64,000 bases of DNA from Clostridiaceae bacterium (GTDB taxonomy: Bacteria > Bacillota > Clostridia > Acetivibrionales > DUMB01), in assembly GCA_012840085.1 (NCBI GenBank), contig DUMB01000080.1:1-64000 (forward strand), in the 5' to 3' direction. Both the position numbers and the translations under genes were made by a program. The notes below the pieces were generated by a model. That model had not been told where the DNA came from. It made no database searches and saw only the letters and a program-made list of their open reading frames with translations. Every line of letters starts with the position of its first letter. Within the stretch, counting starts at the first letter, position 1. Positions 21,596-31,539 of the stretch are shown in pieces.

Positions 21596-22357
21596 CTATA
21601 TTCTGATTTCAAGGCCTTTATCTTTCAGATACCTTTTAAGGTCTGCTATTTCAATTTCCCTGAAATGAAACAGAGAAGCAGCAAGTACCGCATCTGCCTT
21701 GCCATCTGTAAGAGCCTGATAAAAATGCTCCATTGTCCCTGCTCCGCCTGAGGCAATAACAGGTATTCTCAAGCTTTCAGATACAGCCCGTGTCAGCTCT
21801 ATGTCATATCCGTTTTTAGTCCCGTCACAGTCCATACTGGTGAGCAGAATCTCGCCGGCGCCAAGCTTTTCAACCTCTATGGCCCATTCCACAACATCTT
21901 TGTTGGTGTTTATCCTTCCACCGTTTATATAGACATCCCAGCCCTTTTCGCCCGCTCTTTTTTTGGCATCAATGGCTACAACAACACACTGGCTGCCAAA
22001 CTGGTCTGCCGCCTCGCTGATAAGCTCAGGTCTCCTTATTGCCGCAGAATTAATGGAAATCTTATCCGCTCCTGCTTTCAGTATCTGCCGGATGTCATCA
22101 ACAGTTCGTATTCCGCCGCCAACTGTAAAGGGTATAAACACCTGCTCAGCAACACGCTTAACCATATCCAGCATTATTTCTCTTCCATCTGAAGTAGCTG
22201 TAATATCAAGAAATGTAAGCTCGTCAGCCCCGGCTTTATCGTAATACGCTGCTGCTTCGACAGGGTCCCCTGCATCTTTCAGGTTGACGAAATTTACACC
22301 TTTTACCACTCTTCCCCCGTTTATATCCAGGCAAGGGATTATTCTCTTTGTAAGCAT
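21596..22357 (-). CDS. hisF: Imidazole glycerol phosphate synthase cyclase subunit
   Basis: [59 protein letters not shown]. Confidence 0.98.
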   Translation of the reverse strand: MLTKRIIPCLDINGGRVVKGVNFVNLKDAGDPVEAAAYYDKAGADELTFLDITATSDGREIMLDMVKRVAEQVFIPFTVGGGIRTVDDIRQILKAGADKISINSAAIRRPELISEAADQFGSQCVVVAIDAKKRAGEKGWDVYINGGRINTNKDVVEWAIEVEKLGAGEILLTSMDCDGTKNGYDIELTRAVSESLRIPVIASGGAGTMEHFYQALTDGKADAVLAASLFHFREIEIADLKRYLKDKGLEIRI

Positions 22358-22461
22358 AATAATTCCTCCACAGCAAATTTTGTAGTCTCCCGGATTTTTT
22401 CTTTCAAGCTTTCACCTTAAACCGTCACCGGAAAAATAACCTCAATCACCGAAATTTAAAT

Positions 22462-23172
22462 TCAAACTGACGATATGGCCTGTGCAAGATCAATATTTCC
22501 GGTATAAAGTGCCTTTCCGACAATAACTCCTGCTACTCCTGTACTTTTCAAATTAATAATATCCTGCAGGCTGCCAACGCCACCTGAAGCTATAACGTCA
22601 ATGCCGACAGCCCCGGCCATTTCCTCCATTGCTTTCAAATTTGGTCCTGCCAGCATGCCGTCTCTGGAGATATCTGTATAAATTATAGTTTTAGCGCCCA
22701 TATCTTCCATCTTTTTTGCAAAATCTATGGCTGAATAATTGCTGGTTTTTTCCCATCCTTCAACAGCAACCATTCCATCTTTGGCATCAATGGCTATTGC
22801 AATGTTGTTTTCAAAATTTCTCAGAGCATTTTTAACAAGTTCAGGATTGTTTACTGCCGATGTGCCGAGAATCACTCTTTGTATTCCTTCATTTATTATA
22901 TACTCAATGGACTCTATTGTTCTTATTCCTCCGCCCATTTGTACAGGTATGCCAAGCCTTGCGGCAATGTCCCTTATTATATCGAAATTTTGAAGTTCGC
23001 CGGTTCTGGCTCCGTCGAGGTCAACGATATGGAGGTATGCAGCCCCCTCACGCTCCCACTTAAGAGCCATTTCCACAGGGTTATCTGAGTAAACCGTCAC
23101 ATCATCAAACTTTCCCTGAATAAGTCTTACACATTTTCCTTCCTTTATATCAATTGCCGGATATATTATCAT
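22462..23172 (-). CDS. hisA: ProFAR isomerase
   Basis: MIIYPAIDIKEGKCVRLIQGKFDDVTVYSDNPVEMALKWEREGAAYLHIVDLDGA. Confidence 0.98.
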   Translation of the reverse strand: MIIYPAIDIKEGKCVRLIQGKFDDVTVYSDNPVEMALKWEREGAAYLHIVDLDGARTGELQNFDIIRDIAARLGIPVQMGGGIRTIESIEYIINEGIQRVILGTSAVNNPELVKNALRNFENNIAIAIDAKDGMVAVEGWEKTSNYSAIDFAKKMEDMGAKTIIYTDISRDGMLAGPNLKAMEEMAGAVGIDVIASGGVGSLQDIINLKSTGVAGVIVGKALYTGNIDLAQAISSV

Positions 23173-23292
23173 GGGCAGTTTTCCTCCTTGAACTACATCT
23201 GCTTGAAGTACATTTGTCTATTAAATGTACCTTTTGCTTAAGTGATTCTTTTACCTTTTGTTTAAGTGGTTATTTCAGGGCTGCCGTTTTGT

Positions 23293-23949
23293 TTATTTAT
23301 CATGTCTGTATACCAGTTCCGCCCAGTTCCTCAATATCTTAAGTCCTACGTCGCCGCTTTTCTCAGGGTGAAACTGTGTAGCAAAAACGTTCCCGCTCCA
23401 TACTGCCGCATTGAACTCTATGCCGTAATCTGCAGTTGCAGCAACAATATTCCTGTCACATGTGTTGTTCAGGTAATACGAATGTACAAAATAGACATAA
23501 GGACGTTCAGGCAAACCTTCAAACAATGGACATTTGCTTTTAATATTCAGCGAATTCCATCCCATATGCGGGATCTTCAGGTAATCACCAAAGGGAAGCT
23601 GCTCAATTGAGCCCTTGAATATGCCAAGTCCTTCAGCCCTTTGTCCCCCTTCTTCGCTGTATTCAAATAACAGCTGCATTCCAAGGCAAATTCCCAGAAA
23701 AATTTTGCCTTTTTTTATTACATCCTTTATAACCGCAGTCAGACCGGCATTGTCAAGACTCCTTACTGCACCTGCAAACGCGCCTACACCAGGCAATACT
23801 ACGGCATCAGCGGCGAAAATTTTCTCCGGACTGGAAGTGGCAGCTGCGTTTACTCCTATAAAACGGAATGCGTTTTCCACACTTCCCAGATTTCCTACTC
23901 CATAGTCAACTATAGCTATCAATATGGTACCACTCCAATCATAAACCAA
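23293..23949 (-). CDS. hisH: Imidazole glycerol phosphate synthase glutamine amidotransferase subunit
   Basis: IAIVDYGVGNLGSVENAF...VVLPGVGAF...FLGICLGMQLLFEYSEEGG...ATQFHPEKSG. Confidence 0.97.
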   Translation of the reverse strand: MVYDWSGTILIAIVDYGVGNLGSVENAFRFIGVNAAATSSPEKIFAADAVVLPGVGAFAGAVRSLDNAGLTAVIKDVIKKGKIFLGICLGMQLLFEYSEEGGQRAEGLGIFKGSIEQLPFGDYLKIPHMGWNSLNIKSKCPLFEGLPERPYVYFVHSYYLNNTCDRNIVAATADYGIEFNAAVWSGNVFATQFHPEKSGDVGLKILRNWAELVYRHDK

Positions 23950-24008
23950 TATTTTCCTGCTGCATCCCGACTCCTGCTACTTCCTGCATGCGTTTTTAAG
24001 CTTAATGC

Positions 24009-24917
24009 TTAAACTTCCAGCTTCCTGCCGGTAATACGCTCATAAGCTTCCAAATACTTTGCTTCTGTCTTCTTTACAACCTCTTCCGGAAGCTCGGGTG
24101 CCGGTGGCTTTTTGTCCCAATCCAATGTTTCAAGGTAATCCCTCAGATATTGTTTGTCAAAGCTCTTCTGTGGCCTTCCAGGCTCGTATTCATTCATATC
24201 CCAGTATCTTGAAGAATCCGGCGTAAATATTTCATCTGCAAGTACAAGCCCGTCATCGGTCATTCCAAATTCAAACTTTGTATCTGCCAGAATTAGCCCT
24301 CTGCTTTCTGCATAGCTTGAAGCAATATTATAGAGTTTGATACTTATATCCCTCAGTTGCTGAGCCAGGTCGCTTCCTATCTTGTTTGCCAGCTGTTCAA
24401 ACGTTACATTCTCATCATGCCCCTCACTGGCTTTTGTACTCGGAGTAAATATAGGCTCCGGGAGCTTATCAGCTTGCCTAAGTCCTGCAGGAAGCTTGAC
24501 TCCGCATATACTTCCCGTCTTTCTGTATTCTTTCAGACCTGAACCTTCAAGATAGCCTCTGACTATACACTCAGCTTCTACCATCTTTATCTTTTTTACG
24601 AGCATTGATCTTCCCTGCAGTTCTTCCTTAAAGCTGGAAAGCCCTTCAGGATAGCTTTCAACGTTTGTGGTCAGCATATGGTTGGGTATCACATCGGAAG
24701 TCTTATTAAACCAGAATTCAGAAATGCTGTTAAGAACTTTTCCCTTATTGGGAATAAGGTTAGGGAACACAACATCAAAAGCTGAAATTCTGTCAGTTGC
24801 TATAATCAACAATTTATCCCCAAGATCATATACATTCCTTACTTTACCCTTAATATAAAGAGGTAGTTTAATAAAATCGGTATCATTTATTAATTTTGCC
24901 ATTTTCATTCCCTCCAA
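24009..24917 (-). CDS. purC: Phosphoribosylaminoimidazole-succinocarboxamide synthase (SAICAR synthetase)
   Basis: YIKGKVRNVYDLGDKLLIIATDRISAFDVVFPNLIPNKGKVL...VECIVRGYLEGSGLKEY-type motif (AECIVRGYLEGSGLKEYRKTG); located between hisB and hisH. Confidence 0.95.
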   Translation of the reverse strand: MEGMKMAKLINDTDFIKLPLYIKGKVRNVYDLGDKLLIIATDRISAFDVVFPNLIPNKGKVLNSISEFWFNKTSDVIPNHMLTTNVESYPEGLSSFKEELQGRSMLVKKIKMVEAECIVRGYLEGSGLKEYRKTGSICGVKLPAGLRQADKLPEPIFTPSTKASEGHDENVTFEQLANKIGSDLAQQLRDISIKLYNIASSYAESRGLILADTKFEFGMTDDGLVLADEIFTPDSSRYWDMNEYEPGRPQKSFDKQYLRDYLETLDWDKKPPAPELPEEVVKKTEAKYLEAYERITGRKLEV

Positions 24918-24991
24918 AAAATCAATCTTGTCATTTTTATTTCGCCTTAATTTGCTTTAGTTCTGTCTTAATTTCATCTTATAAATTCGTC

Positions 24992-25579
24992 TTATAAAAT
25001 ACCCTTTGTCGACATTACACCTTCTATGCGGCCATCTATGTTTGTAGCTTCATCAAGTGCCCTTCCGAACGCCTTGAATATAGCTTCGGCAATATGGTGA
25101 TTATTGCTGCCGTAAAATACCTTTATGTGCAGGGTTATGCCTGCATTATAAGCCAGAGCCCTGAAAAACTCCTCCACAAGCTCTGTATCCATCTCTCCAA
25201 TGCGGTCAGCTGTAAACTTTGCATCAAACACTAAAAACGGCCTTCCGCTCAGGTCTACAACTACCATTGCAAGAGTTTCATCCATTGGAACGAAAGATGT
25301 GCCATAGCGTTTTATATTACTTTTACTACCCAGGGCTTCTTTAAGCGTTTGTCCCAATGTAATTCCCACGTCCTCCACGGTGTGGTGGGCATCAACACAT
25401 AGGTCTCCAGTTGCTCTTATATTTACATCAAAAAGTCCATGTCGGGCAAAAAGCGATAGCATGTGATTAAAAAAACCTATGCCGGTATCAACTTCACATT
25501 TGCCACTTCCGTCTATATCCAATTTCACCCACACATCAGTTTCGTTTGTCTTTCTGCTGACTTGAGCACTTCTTTCCAT
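24992..25579 (-). CDS. hisB: Imidazoleglycerol-phosphate dehydratase
   Basis: TGIGFFNHMLSLFARHGLFD...DAHHTVEDVGITLGQTLKEALG...GSNNHHIAEAIFKAFGRAL. Confidence 0.98.
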   Translation of the reverse strand: MERSAQVSRKTNETDVWVKLDIDGSGKCEVDTGIGFFNHMLSLFARHGLFDVNIRATGDLCVDAHHTVEDVGITLGQTLKEALGSKSNIKRYGTSFVPMDETLAMVVVDLSGRPFLVFDAKFTADRIGEMDTELVEEFFRALAYNAGITLHIKVFYGSNNHHIAEAIFKAFGRALDEATNIDGRIEGVMSTKGIL

Positions 25580-25681
25580 AATAATAAGACCTCCAAAAAA
25601 TATTACAGCTTTCCTTTTTTTAGGTCAAGCTTAATTATATCAATACGACATGTAAAATTCCATATTTTTTATCCAAGTTAT

Positions 25682-25766
25682 AGGGACCCGTGACAGGGGC
25701 CCGTGACAGGGGACGGTTCCTTGTCACACTGCCACACATGACAGGGAACCGTCCCCTGTCATATGT
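25682..25766. repeat. GC-rich dyad-symmetric intergenic repeat (GTGACAGGGGACGGTTCCTTGTCAC ... ATGACAGGGAACCGTCCCCTGTCAT)
   Basis: ~23-25-bp near-perfect inverted arms plus direct repeats of CCGTGACAGGGG, at the hisC stop codon. Confidence 0.8.
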
Positions 25767-26833
25767 CATATTACGATTTCCCTTATAGCTTTCAAAAAGG
25801 AATCCATTTCCTCATCGGTTCCGATACTGACTCTCAGGTAGTTGTCGATTCTTGCCTCATTAAAATACCTCACCAGTATGCCCCTGTCTCTCAATCTTTT
25901 AAAAATATCACGGGCATGCATGGTTTCGTGGCTTATAAATATGAAGTTGGCCCTGGAATCGATAACCTTAAACCCAATTTGGACAAGTTCCTTTGAGACA
26001 CGTTCTCTCGTATTAATTATCTTTCTTATGGTTTCTTCAAAATGTTTCTCATCTTTAATCGCTTGAACAGCGGCAGCAAGAGCAATCCTGTCAAGGGTGT
26101 ATGAATTTATGGAATTTTTCACCCTGTCCAGCCCTTCAATCAAATCATTGTTGCCTAAAGCCATACCTATGCGCAGACCTGCAAGCGACCGCGATTTCGA
26201 AAAAGTTTGAATTATAAGCAGGTTAGGATACTTTTCTATAAGGGCTACCGCAGACTCACCGCCAAAGTCGACATAGGCTTCATCTATAATAACAACACTG
26301 TTTTCGTTTCTCTCAAGTATGCTTTCTATATCCCTTAAAGGCAAAAACTTTCCGGTAGGTGCATTGGGATTAGGTATAATTATGCCTCCGTTTGTTTCAA
26401 AAAAAGCTTCCACCGGTATTGAAAAATCGTCGTTGAGAGGAACTTCCCTGTAATCTGTCCGGAAAAGGGAAGCATAAACCCTGTAAAAACTATATGTAAT
26501 GTCAGGAAAAAGCACCGGACTGTCTGAATCAAAAAAAGCAAGAAATGAGAATGCAAGCAATTCATCTGAACCGTTTCCCACAAAAACCTGCTGCTTTTCC
26601 AATTTATAATAGTCCGCTATTGCGCATCTTAGTTCTTCACATGTGGGATCAGGATATAGCCTTAGATTTTCCCCTGCTTCTCCGGCAGCTTTGGCAATCG
26701 CCTCCATAGCTTTCGGAGAAGGAGGATAGGGATTCTCATTGGTGTTAAGCTTTATATATTTCATGTCCTTTGGCTGTTCTCCCGGTGTATATGGCTTAAT
26801 GTTTCGTATAGCCTTGCTCCAGTATTTGCTCAT
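25766..26833 (-). CDS. hisC: Histidinol-phosphate aminotransferase
   Basis: YIKLNTNENPYPPSPKAMEAI...FVGNGSDELLAF...IQTFSKSRSLAGLRIGMALG. Confidence 0.97.
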   Translation of the reverse strand: MSKYWSKAIRNIKPYTPGEQPKDMKYIKLNTNENPYPPSPKAMEAIAKAAGEAGENLRLYPDPTCEELRCAIADYYKLEKQQVFVGNGSDELLAFSFLAFFDSDSPVLFPDITYSFYRVYASLFRTDYREVPLNDDFSIPVEAFFETNGGIIIPNPNAPTGKFLPLRDIESILERNENSVVIIDEAYVDFGGESAVALIEKYPNLLIIQTFSKSRSLAGLRIGMALGNNDLIEGLDRVKNSINSYTLDRIALAAAVQAIKDEKHFEETIRKIINTRERVSKELVQIGFKVIDSRANFIFISHETMHARDIFKRLRDRGILVRYFNEARIDNYLRVSIGTDEEMDSFLKAIREIVI

Positions 26834-26836
26834 CTG

Positions 26837-28165
26837 TCAGCCCACCTCACCCGAATTGCATTTGCATGAGCCGTCAGACCATCTCACCTGAATTGCGTTA
26901 GCGTGAGCTGTCAGTCCTTCTGCCTCTGCAAATCTGATTATGTCGTCCTTTACCTTTTCAAGGGCTTCCCTGGAATATGAAATCACGCTTGATTTCTTCA
27001 GGAAGTCACCTGTATTAAGGGGTGAAAAAAATCTGGCAGTACCTCCTGTCGGCAGCACATGATTTGGTCCTGCGAAATAATCTCCAAGGGGTTCTGAAGA
27101 ATATAAGCCTAAGAATATAGCTCCCGCATTTTTTATTTCTCCCAAGAGGCTAAAAGGCTCCCTTACGCAGAGTTCAAGATGTTCAGGTGCTATATTGTTT
27201 ACAATATCCACCGCTTCTTTTACACTTCCTGCAATTATAATTGCACCATAGCTGTCCAGTGACTTTCTTATAATATCCTTTCTCGAAAGATATCCGCACT
27301 GTCTGCCAATCTCTTTAACGACTTCTTCAGCCAGCCTTTCGCATGTTGTTACCAGAATTGATGAAGCAAGAACATCATGCTCTGCCTGGGACAGGAGGTC
27401 TGCTGCCACATAAGCAGGATTTGCAGAATCATCAGCTACTACCGCAATCTCACTTGGCCCTGCCACCATATCTATATCACAATATCCGTAAACCATTCTC
27501 TTTGCTGTAGCGACATATATATTGCCCGGTCCCACTATTTTGTCCACCCTTGGTATGATACCGGTGCCGAAAGCCATGGCCGCTATCGCCTGGGCGCCTC
27601 CTACTCTGTAAATTTCATCAACTCCCGCTTCTCTTGCCGCAGCAAGTATTACGGGGTTTAAAGATTTATCCTTCCCCGGTGGTGTCACCATTATTATTTT
27701 CGCTACATCGGCCACTTTTGCAGGAATTACATTCATAAGCACCGAGGAGGGGTAGGCTGCAGTTCCGCCTGGAACATATACGCCTACTTTTTCAAGAGGC
27801 CTGTACAACTGTCCAAGTATTACTCCGTCTTTTTCCGTGCTGAACCAGGAATTCTCTTTTTGTTTCATATGGAATTCTCTTATATTATCAGCAGCCTTTT
27901 TTATTGTCGCCAACAGTGCTTCGTCAACCTCACGGCATGCAGCGTCAATTTCTCTTTGTGACACTTTTATTTCATCTTCAGTAAGTGCCACGCCATCAAA
28001 CATTTCTGTATATTGCAAAACAGCTTTATCCCCATTTTGATTTACATTCTCAAGTATTTCGCTTACCATGCGTGTTATTTCCGGGGATTCTTTCACATTC
28101 CTGCCTGAAAGCATTTTATAAAACTCATCCCCAGCGCCATTCCTTACATCATATACCTTTATCAT
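26837..28165 (-). CDS. hisD: Histidinol dehydrogenase
   Basis: [31 protein letters not shown]...[32 protein letters not shown]. Confidence 0.98.
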   Translation of the reverse strand: MIKVYDVRNGAGDEFYKMLSGRNVKESPEITRMVSEILENVNQNGDKAVLQYTEMFDGVALTEDEIKVSQREIDAACREVDEALLATIKKAADNIREFHMKQKENSWFSTEKDGVILGQLYRPLEKVGVYVPGGTAAYPSSVLMNVIPAKVADVAKIIMVTPPGKDKSLNPVILAAAREAGVDEIYRVGGAQAIAAMAFGTGIIPRVDKIVGPGNIYVATAKRMVYGYCDIDMVAGPSEIAVVADDSANPAYVAADLLSQAEHDVLASSILVTTCERLAEEVVKEIGRQCGYLSRKDIIRKSLDSYGAIIIAGSVKEAVDIVNNIAPEHLELCVREPFSLLGEIKNAGAIFLGLYSSEPLGDYFAGPNHVLPTGGTARFFSPLNTGDFLKKSSVISYSREALEKVKDDIIRFAEAEGLTAHANAIQVRWSDGSCKCNSGEVG

Positions 28166-28815
28166 TTCGAAACCACCCCCTTTTCCAGCTGCTTTCTCAA
28201 GGAGCTTATTATCTTATTAATCCTCTCACTTTCCATCTTCATGCTAACCCTGTTAACAATAAGCCTTGCGCTTATTTCCGCAATCTCATCAAGTACAACA
28301 AGTCCGTTTTCCTTAAGTGTCCTCCCTGACTCCACTATATCAACAATAACCTCTGCAAGCCCTATAAGGGGGGCAAGTTCTACCGAACCGTGCAGCTTTA
28401 TTACCTCAATGGACTCACGTCTCTTGTGTTCAAAATACTCCCTTGCTATTCTGGGATACTTTGTTGCCACTCTTTTATCCTTTAAGCTGTCAAGCTTTCC
28501 CGCAAGCTCGGCAGGACCGGCCAGAACCATCCTGCATGCGGCAAAGCCCAGGTTCAGCACCTCATAGAGGTTCCTTCCTTCTTCAAGCAGAGTATCTTTT
28601 CCCACGATACCCATGTCTGCGGCTCCATATTCTACGTAAGTTGGAACATCCGCAGGTTTTACAAGGAAAAACTTAATTTTGTTTTTTTCATCACTCATTA
28701 TAAGCTTGCGTGATGAGCTCTTCAGTTCAGAACAATCTATACCGATAGCTTCAAACATCTCTATCGAGTAATCTGTCAACCTTCCCTTTGACAGGGCTAT
28801 AGTTAAATACCTCAT
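28162..28815 (-). CDS. hisG: ATP phosphoribosyltransferase, short form (catalytic subunit)
   Basis: [27 protein letters not shown]...[27 protein letters not shown]...[12 protein letters not shown]. Confidence 0.97.
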   Translation of the reverse strand: MRYLTIALSKGRLTDYSIEMFEAIGIDCSELKSSSRKLIMSDEKNKIKFFLVKPADVPTYVEYGAADMGIVGKDTLLEEGRNLYEVLNLGFAACRMVLAGPAELAGKLDSLKDKRVATKYPRIAREYFEHKRRESIEVIKLHGSVELAPLIGLAEVIVDIVESGRTLKENGLVVLDEIAEISARLIVNRVSMKMESERINKIISSLRKQLEKGVVSK

Positions 28816-28838
28816 GTTAACCTCCACATATTTTCAGT

Positions 28839-28947
28839 CTCTGTGTTAACCCTATATCTCTGTGCTAATCTATTGTTCTGTGCTAACCTGTTGCTCTAAG
28901 TTAAACCATTGCTTTGCTTTAACTTATTGTTCCGCTCTACCCTGTTG
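28839..28947. repeat. Degenerate tandem repeat, ~17-19-bp unit CTCTGTGCTAACCTGTTG
   Basis: CTCTGTGTTAACCCTATAT / CTCTGTGCTAATCTATTGT / TCTGTGCTAACCTGTTG / CTCTAAGTTAAACCATTG / CTTTGCTTTAACTTATTGT / TCCGCTCTACCCTGTTG. Confidence 0.8.
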
Positions 28948-28975
28948 TAATCCGGGCTATTTATTCTCAGGTTTA

Positions 28976-30232
28976 TCATTTGTTCTCAAGTTCTTCAATG
29001 CTTGTAACTGTTGTCTTCCCTGTATTTACATCATAAAGCTCAATTTCTCCGCCGTTTCTCACAAACATGATTCCGCCTGTTTTTCTGTTTTTTGCATATT
29101 TCTTTATTTCTTCAAGGTTTTTACCGGAAACATCCATTTCCACGCTCATTCCCTGATTCCTCAATTCTTCACACAGCTTAAATGCTATTTTTCTGCTGTC
29201 TTTATCATAACAAACCAATGTCTGCACACCGGGTTTCTTTACTTCAATTTTTTGCTTCTCCAGTGCTATCATAAGCAGGTTAACCCCCATTGAAAATCCC
29301 GTAGCACTGCACCTTTTCCCAAACTTCTCCACAAGATTGTCATACCTGCCTCCGCTGATTACAGGAAAACCTACACCATAAGTAAAACCTCTAAAAACTA
29401 TTCCCGTATAGTAATTGAGGCTCTGAACCATTCCGAGGTCAATAGATATATATTCACTAAGTTCATAATCATCAAGTATCTGCAGCACCTTCCTCAGATT
29501 TTGCAGTGCAGCTATAGAGCGGGCATTGTCTGTCCTCTTTTCTACACTGTCAATTATACCAACCGGACCAAATAATCGTGGGAGATCCAGTATCAGATTC
29601 TTCAAATCAGCAGAAATATTGTACTTCTCAACAAGTTCCTCGATTCCTATAAAATCTTTTTTGTCAATAAGTACCCTCATCTGCTCCGTGTCCTCATCAG
29701 AAAGCCCTGTCTGCTCCATAATTCCTTTAAAAAAATCCACCTGGCCTATATCAATCTGGAAATTCTCAATCCCAACAGCTTTCATAGCTGCAGCAGCAGT
29801 GGCAATAACTTCTGCATCAGCTTCAGCAGTGTTAACCCCAAGAATTTCTATTCCTGCCTGTGTAAATTCCTTTTGCCTGCCTCCCCCAAGCTCATTGTAC
29901 CTGAAGGTATTTCCGATATATGATACTTTTAAAGGGTACTCCACATCCTTTAATTTAGTGGCTGCAACCCTTGCCACAGGAATAGTGGCATCCGGCCTTA
30001 AAACAAGGATGCGCCCCTGAGGATCAAAAAATTTAAACATGGTTTCCTGCGGCGTAAGATCCCCATCAGCAGAAAAAGTATCATAGAATTCCAGTGTCGG
30101 AGTTTCAATTTCATAAAATCCGGATGACCTGAAAAGATTTCTTAGTTTGTACTCCAGATCTCTCTTAAGAAAACAATCTTCAAAAAGTATATCTTGCACA
30201 CCCTCTGGGGTATATATTTTCCACTTCGGCAT
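28976..30232 (-). CDS. hisZ: ATP phosphoribosyltransferase regulatory subunit
   Basis: HisRS-like: PEGVQDILFEDCFLKRDLEYKLRNLFRSSGFYEIETPTLE...LRPDATIPVARVAATKL...GRQKEFTQAGIE; lacks anticodon-binding domain; in his operon. Confidence 0.95.
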   Translation of the reverse strand: MPKWKIYTPEGVQDILFEDCFLKRDLEYKLRNLFRSSGFYEIETPTLEFYDTFSADGDLTPQETMFKFFDPQGRILVLRPDATIPVARVAATKLKDVEYPLKVSYIGNTFRYNELGGGRQKEFTQAGIEILGVNTAEADAEVIATAAAAMKAVGIENFQIDIGQVDFFKGIMEQTGLSDEDTEQMRVLIDKKDFIGIEELVEKYNISADLKNLILDLPRLFGPVGIIDSVEKRTDNARSIAALQNLRKVLQILDDYELSEYISIDLGMVQSLNYYTGIVFRGFTYGVGFPVISGGRYDNLVEKFGKRCSATGFSMGVNLLMIALEKQKIEVKKPGVQTLVCYDKDSRKIAFKLCEELRNQGMSVEMDVSGKNLEEIKKYAKNRKTGGIMFVRNGGEIELYDVNTGKTTVTSIEELENK

Positions 30233-30311
30233 ATTTGACACTTCCATTCACTTTAATACTTTAACACACTAAAGCTCTAAATTGATAAAATCATTATAAT
30301 TCACAATCTAA

Positions 30312-30363
30312 AATTTGTCAATACGACACAAATCTATAATTTGTCAATATGGCACAAATATTC
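30312..30363. promoter_or_regulatory. Two tandem 26-bp near-identical sites upstream of hisZ (candidate operators)
   Basis: AATTTGTCAATACGACACAAATCTAT / AATTTGTCAATATGGCACAAATATTC. Confidence 0.4.
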
Positions 30364-30560
30364 ACGCTATGCTTGAATATCAAATACATAAGTGTAAAAT
30401 TGTTATAGAAAAATGAAGGAGAAAGCTCTCAGCAACTTCCTTGTGAAACAGAAAATTATATTGTAAAATGTAAAAAGCAAGTCGGCCGAAAGCTTTATAG
30501 GGCTTTTAGTTTCAATCTCAGTGCAATGTGTTTGCAGAAGTAATTGCTGAACATATAAGA

Positions 30561-30820
30561 GCTGAAAGTGTATTTGTTGAAAGTGTATTAGCTGGAGGTG
30601 CATTAGTTTAAATGTATTAGCTGGAGGTGCATTAGTTTAAGGTGCATTAGTTGAAAGCTTATTAGCTGAAGGTGTTTAAGCTGAAGGTTCATCATCTGAA
30701 GGTGCATTAGCTAAAGGTGTTTTAGCTGAACTATAGAAAAGTTGAAAAAAGCTGAATACGCTGAACACATTATTAAAAAGCTGAACACATTATATAGATT
30801 AATTTGCTGAATACATGCTG
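30561..30820. repeat. Degenerate tandem array, 15-bp unit GCTGAAGGTGCATTA
   Basis: At least 11 consecutive 14-15-bp copies from GCTGAAAGTGTATTT to GCTAAAGGTGTTTTA, then shortened GCTGAA-starting copies. Confidence 0.9.
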
Positions 30821-30888
30821 AATACATTACGTAGATAAATCTGACGGATACACGATATAGATAAACTTGATAGAAAGGACAGTTGGTC

Positions 30889-31539
30889 ATGAAATATAAA
30901 GCAGTAATTTTTGATCTTGATGGGACATTACTTAATACTATAGATGATATAGCCAATTCCGTAAACTCAGTATTGGAAAAGTCCGGTTTTCCTGTCCACA
31001 GCACAGAAGAAATCAAGCTTTTTATTGGAACAGGCTTTTATAATTTGATCCGGCTCGCACTTCCGGAAGAAAACCGTGATGACAGTACCATAAAAAAACT
31101 TGTTGAGATGCTGAGAGAAGAATACAACACACGATGGAACCAGTATACCCGTCCATATGAAGGAATACCTGAATTATTGGATGAACTGACAAAAAGGAAT
31201 ATTAAGAAAGCAGTTTTATCAAATAAAGCAGACAATTTTACAAAAATAATAATAGCCCAATTACTTCCGAAATGGCAATTTGAAGTAGTTTGGGGCGAGC
31301 GTCCGGATGTTCCGAAAAAACCTGATCCAACAGCCGCCCTTGAAATAGCTGATATGTTGAATATTTCGCCGGATGAGATTATTCTCCTTGGCGATTCCTC
31401 ATATGATATTCAAACAGCGGTTTCTGCAGGTATGTTTGCCGCAGGAGCATTATGGGGGTTCAGGTCTGCAGATGAACTTAAATCTGCGGGTGCAGACATT
31501 CTTATTGAGAAACCGTTGGATTTACTTAAATTGTTTTAG
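30889..31539 (+). CDS. HAD family hydrolase (phosphoglycolate phosphatase-like)
   Basis: MKYKAVIFDLDGTLLNTIDDIANSVNSVL...VLSNKADNF...KKPDPTAALEIADMLNISPDEIILLGDSSYDIQTAVSAGM. Confidence 0.92.
   Translation: MKYKAVIFDLDGTLLNTIDDIANSVNSVLEKSGFPVHSTEEIKLFIGTGFYNLIRLALPEENRDDSTIKKLVEMLREEYNTRWNQYTRPYEGIPELLDELTKRNIKKAVLSNKADNFTKIIIAQLLPKWQFEVVWGERPDVPKKPDPTAALEIADMLNISPDEIILLGDSSYDIQTAVSAGMFAAGALWGFRSADELKSAGADILIEKPLDLLKLF

Noticed and set aside
30233-30400. T-box leader for the his operon
   Set aside because: No T-box (TGGNACCGCG) core or specifier stem seen
30403-30603. 66-aa minus-strand ORF (MHLQLIHFQQIHFQLL...)
   Set aside because: Pentapeptide-like repeat is an artefact of reading the 15-bp array; the array has a 14-bp copy and stops in other frames
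30561-30820. CRISPR array
   Set aside because: Copies are contiguous 15-mers without spacers, degenerate, with no cas genes nearby; true for all arrays in the window
30711-31016. 101-aa minus-strand ORF
   Set aside because: Antisense to the HAD gene start and the repeat zone
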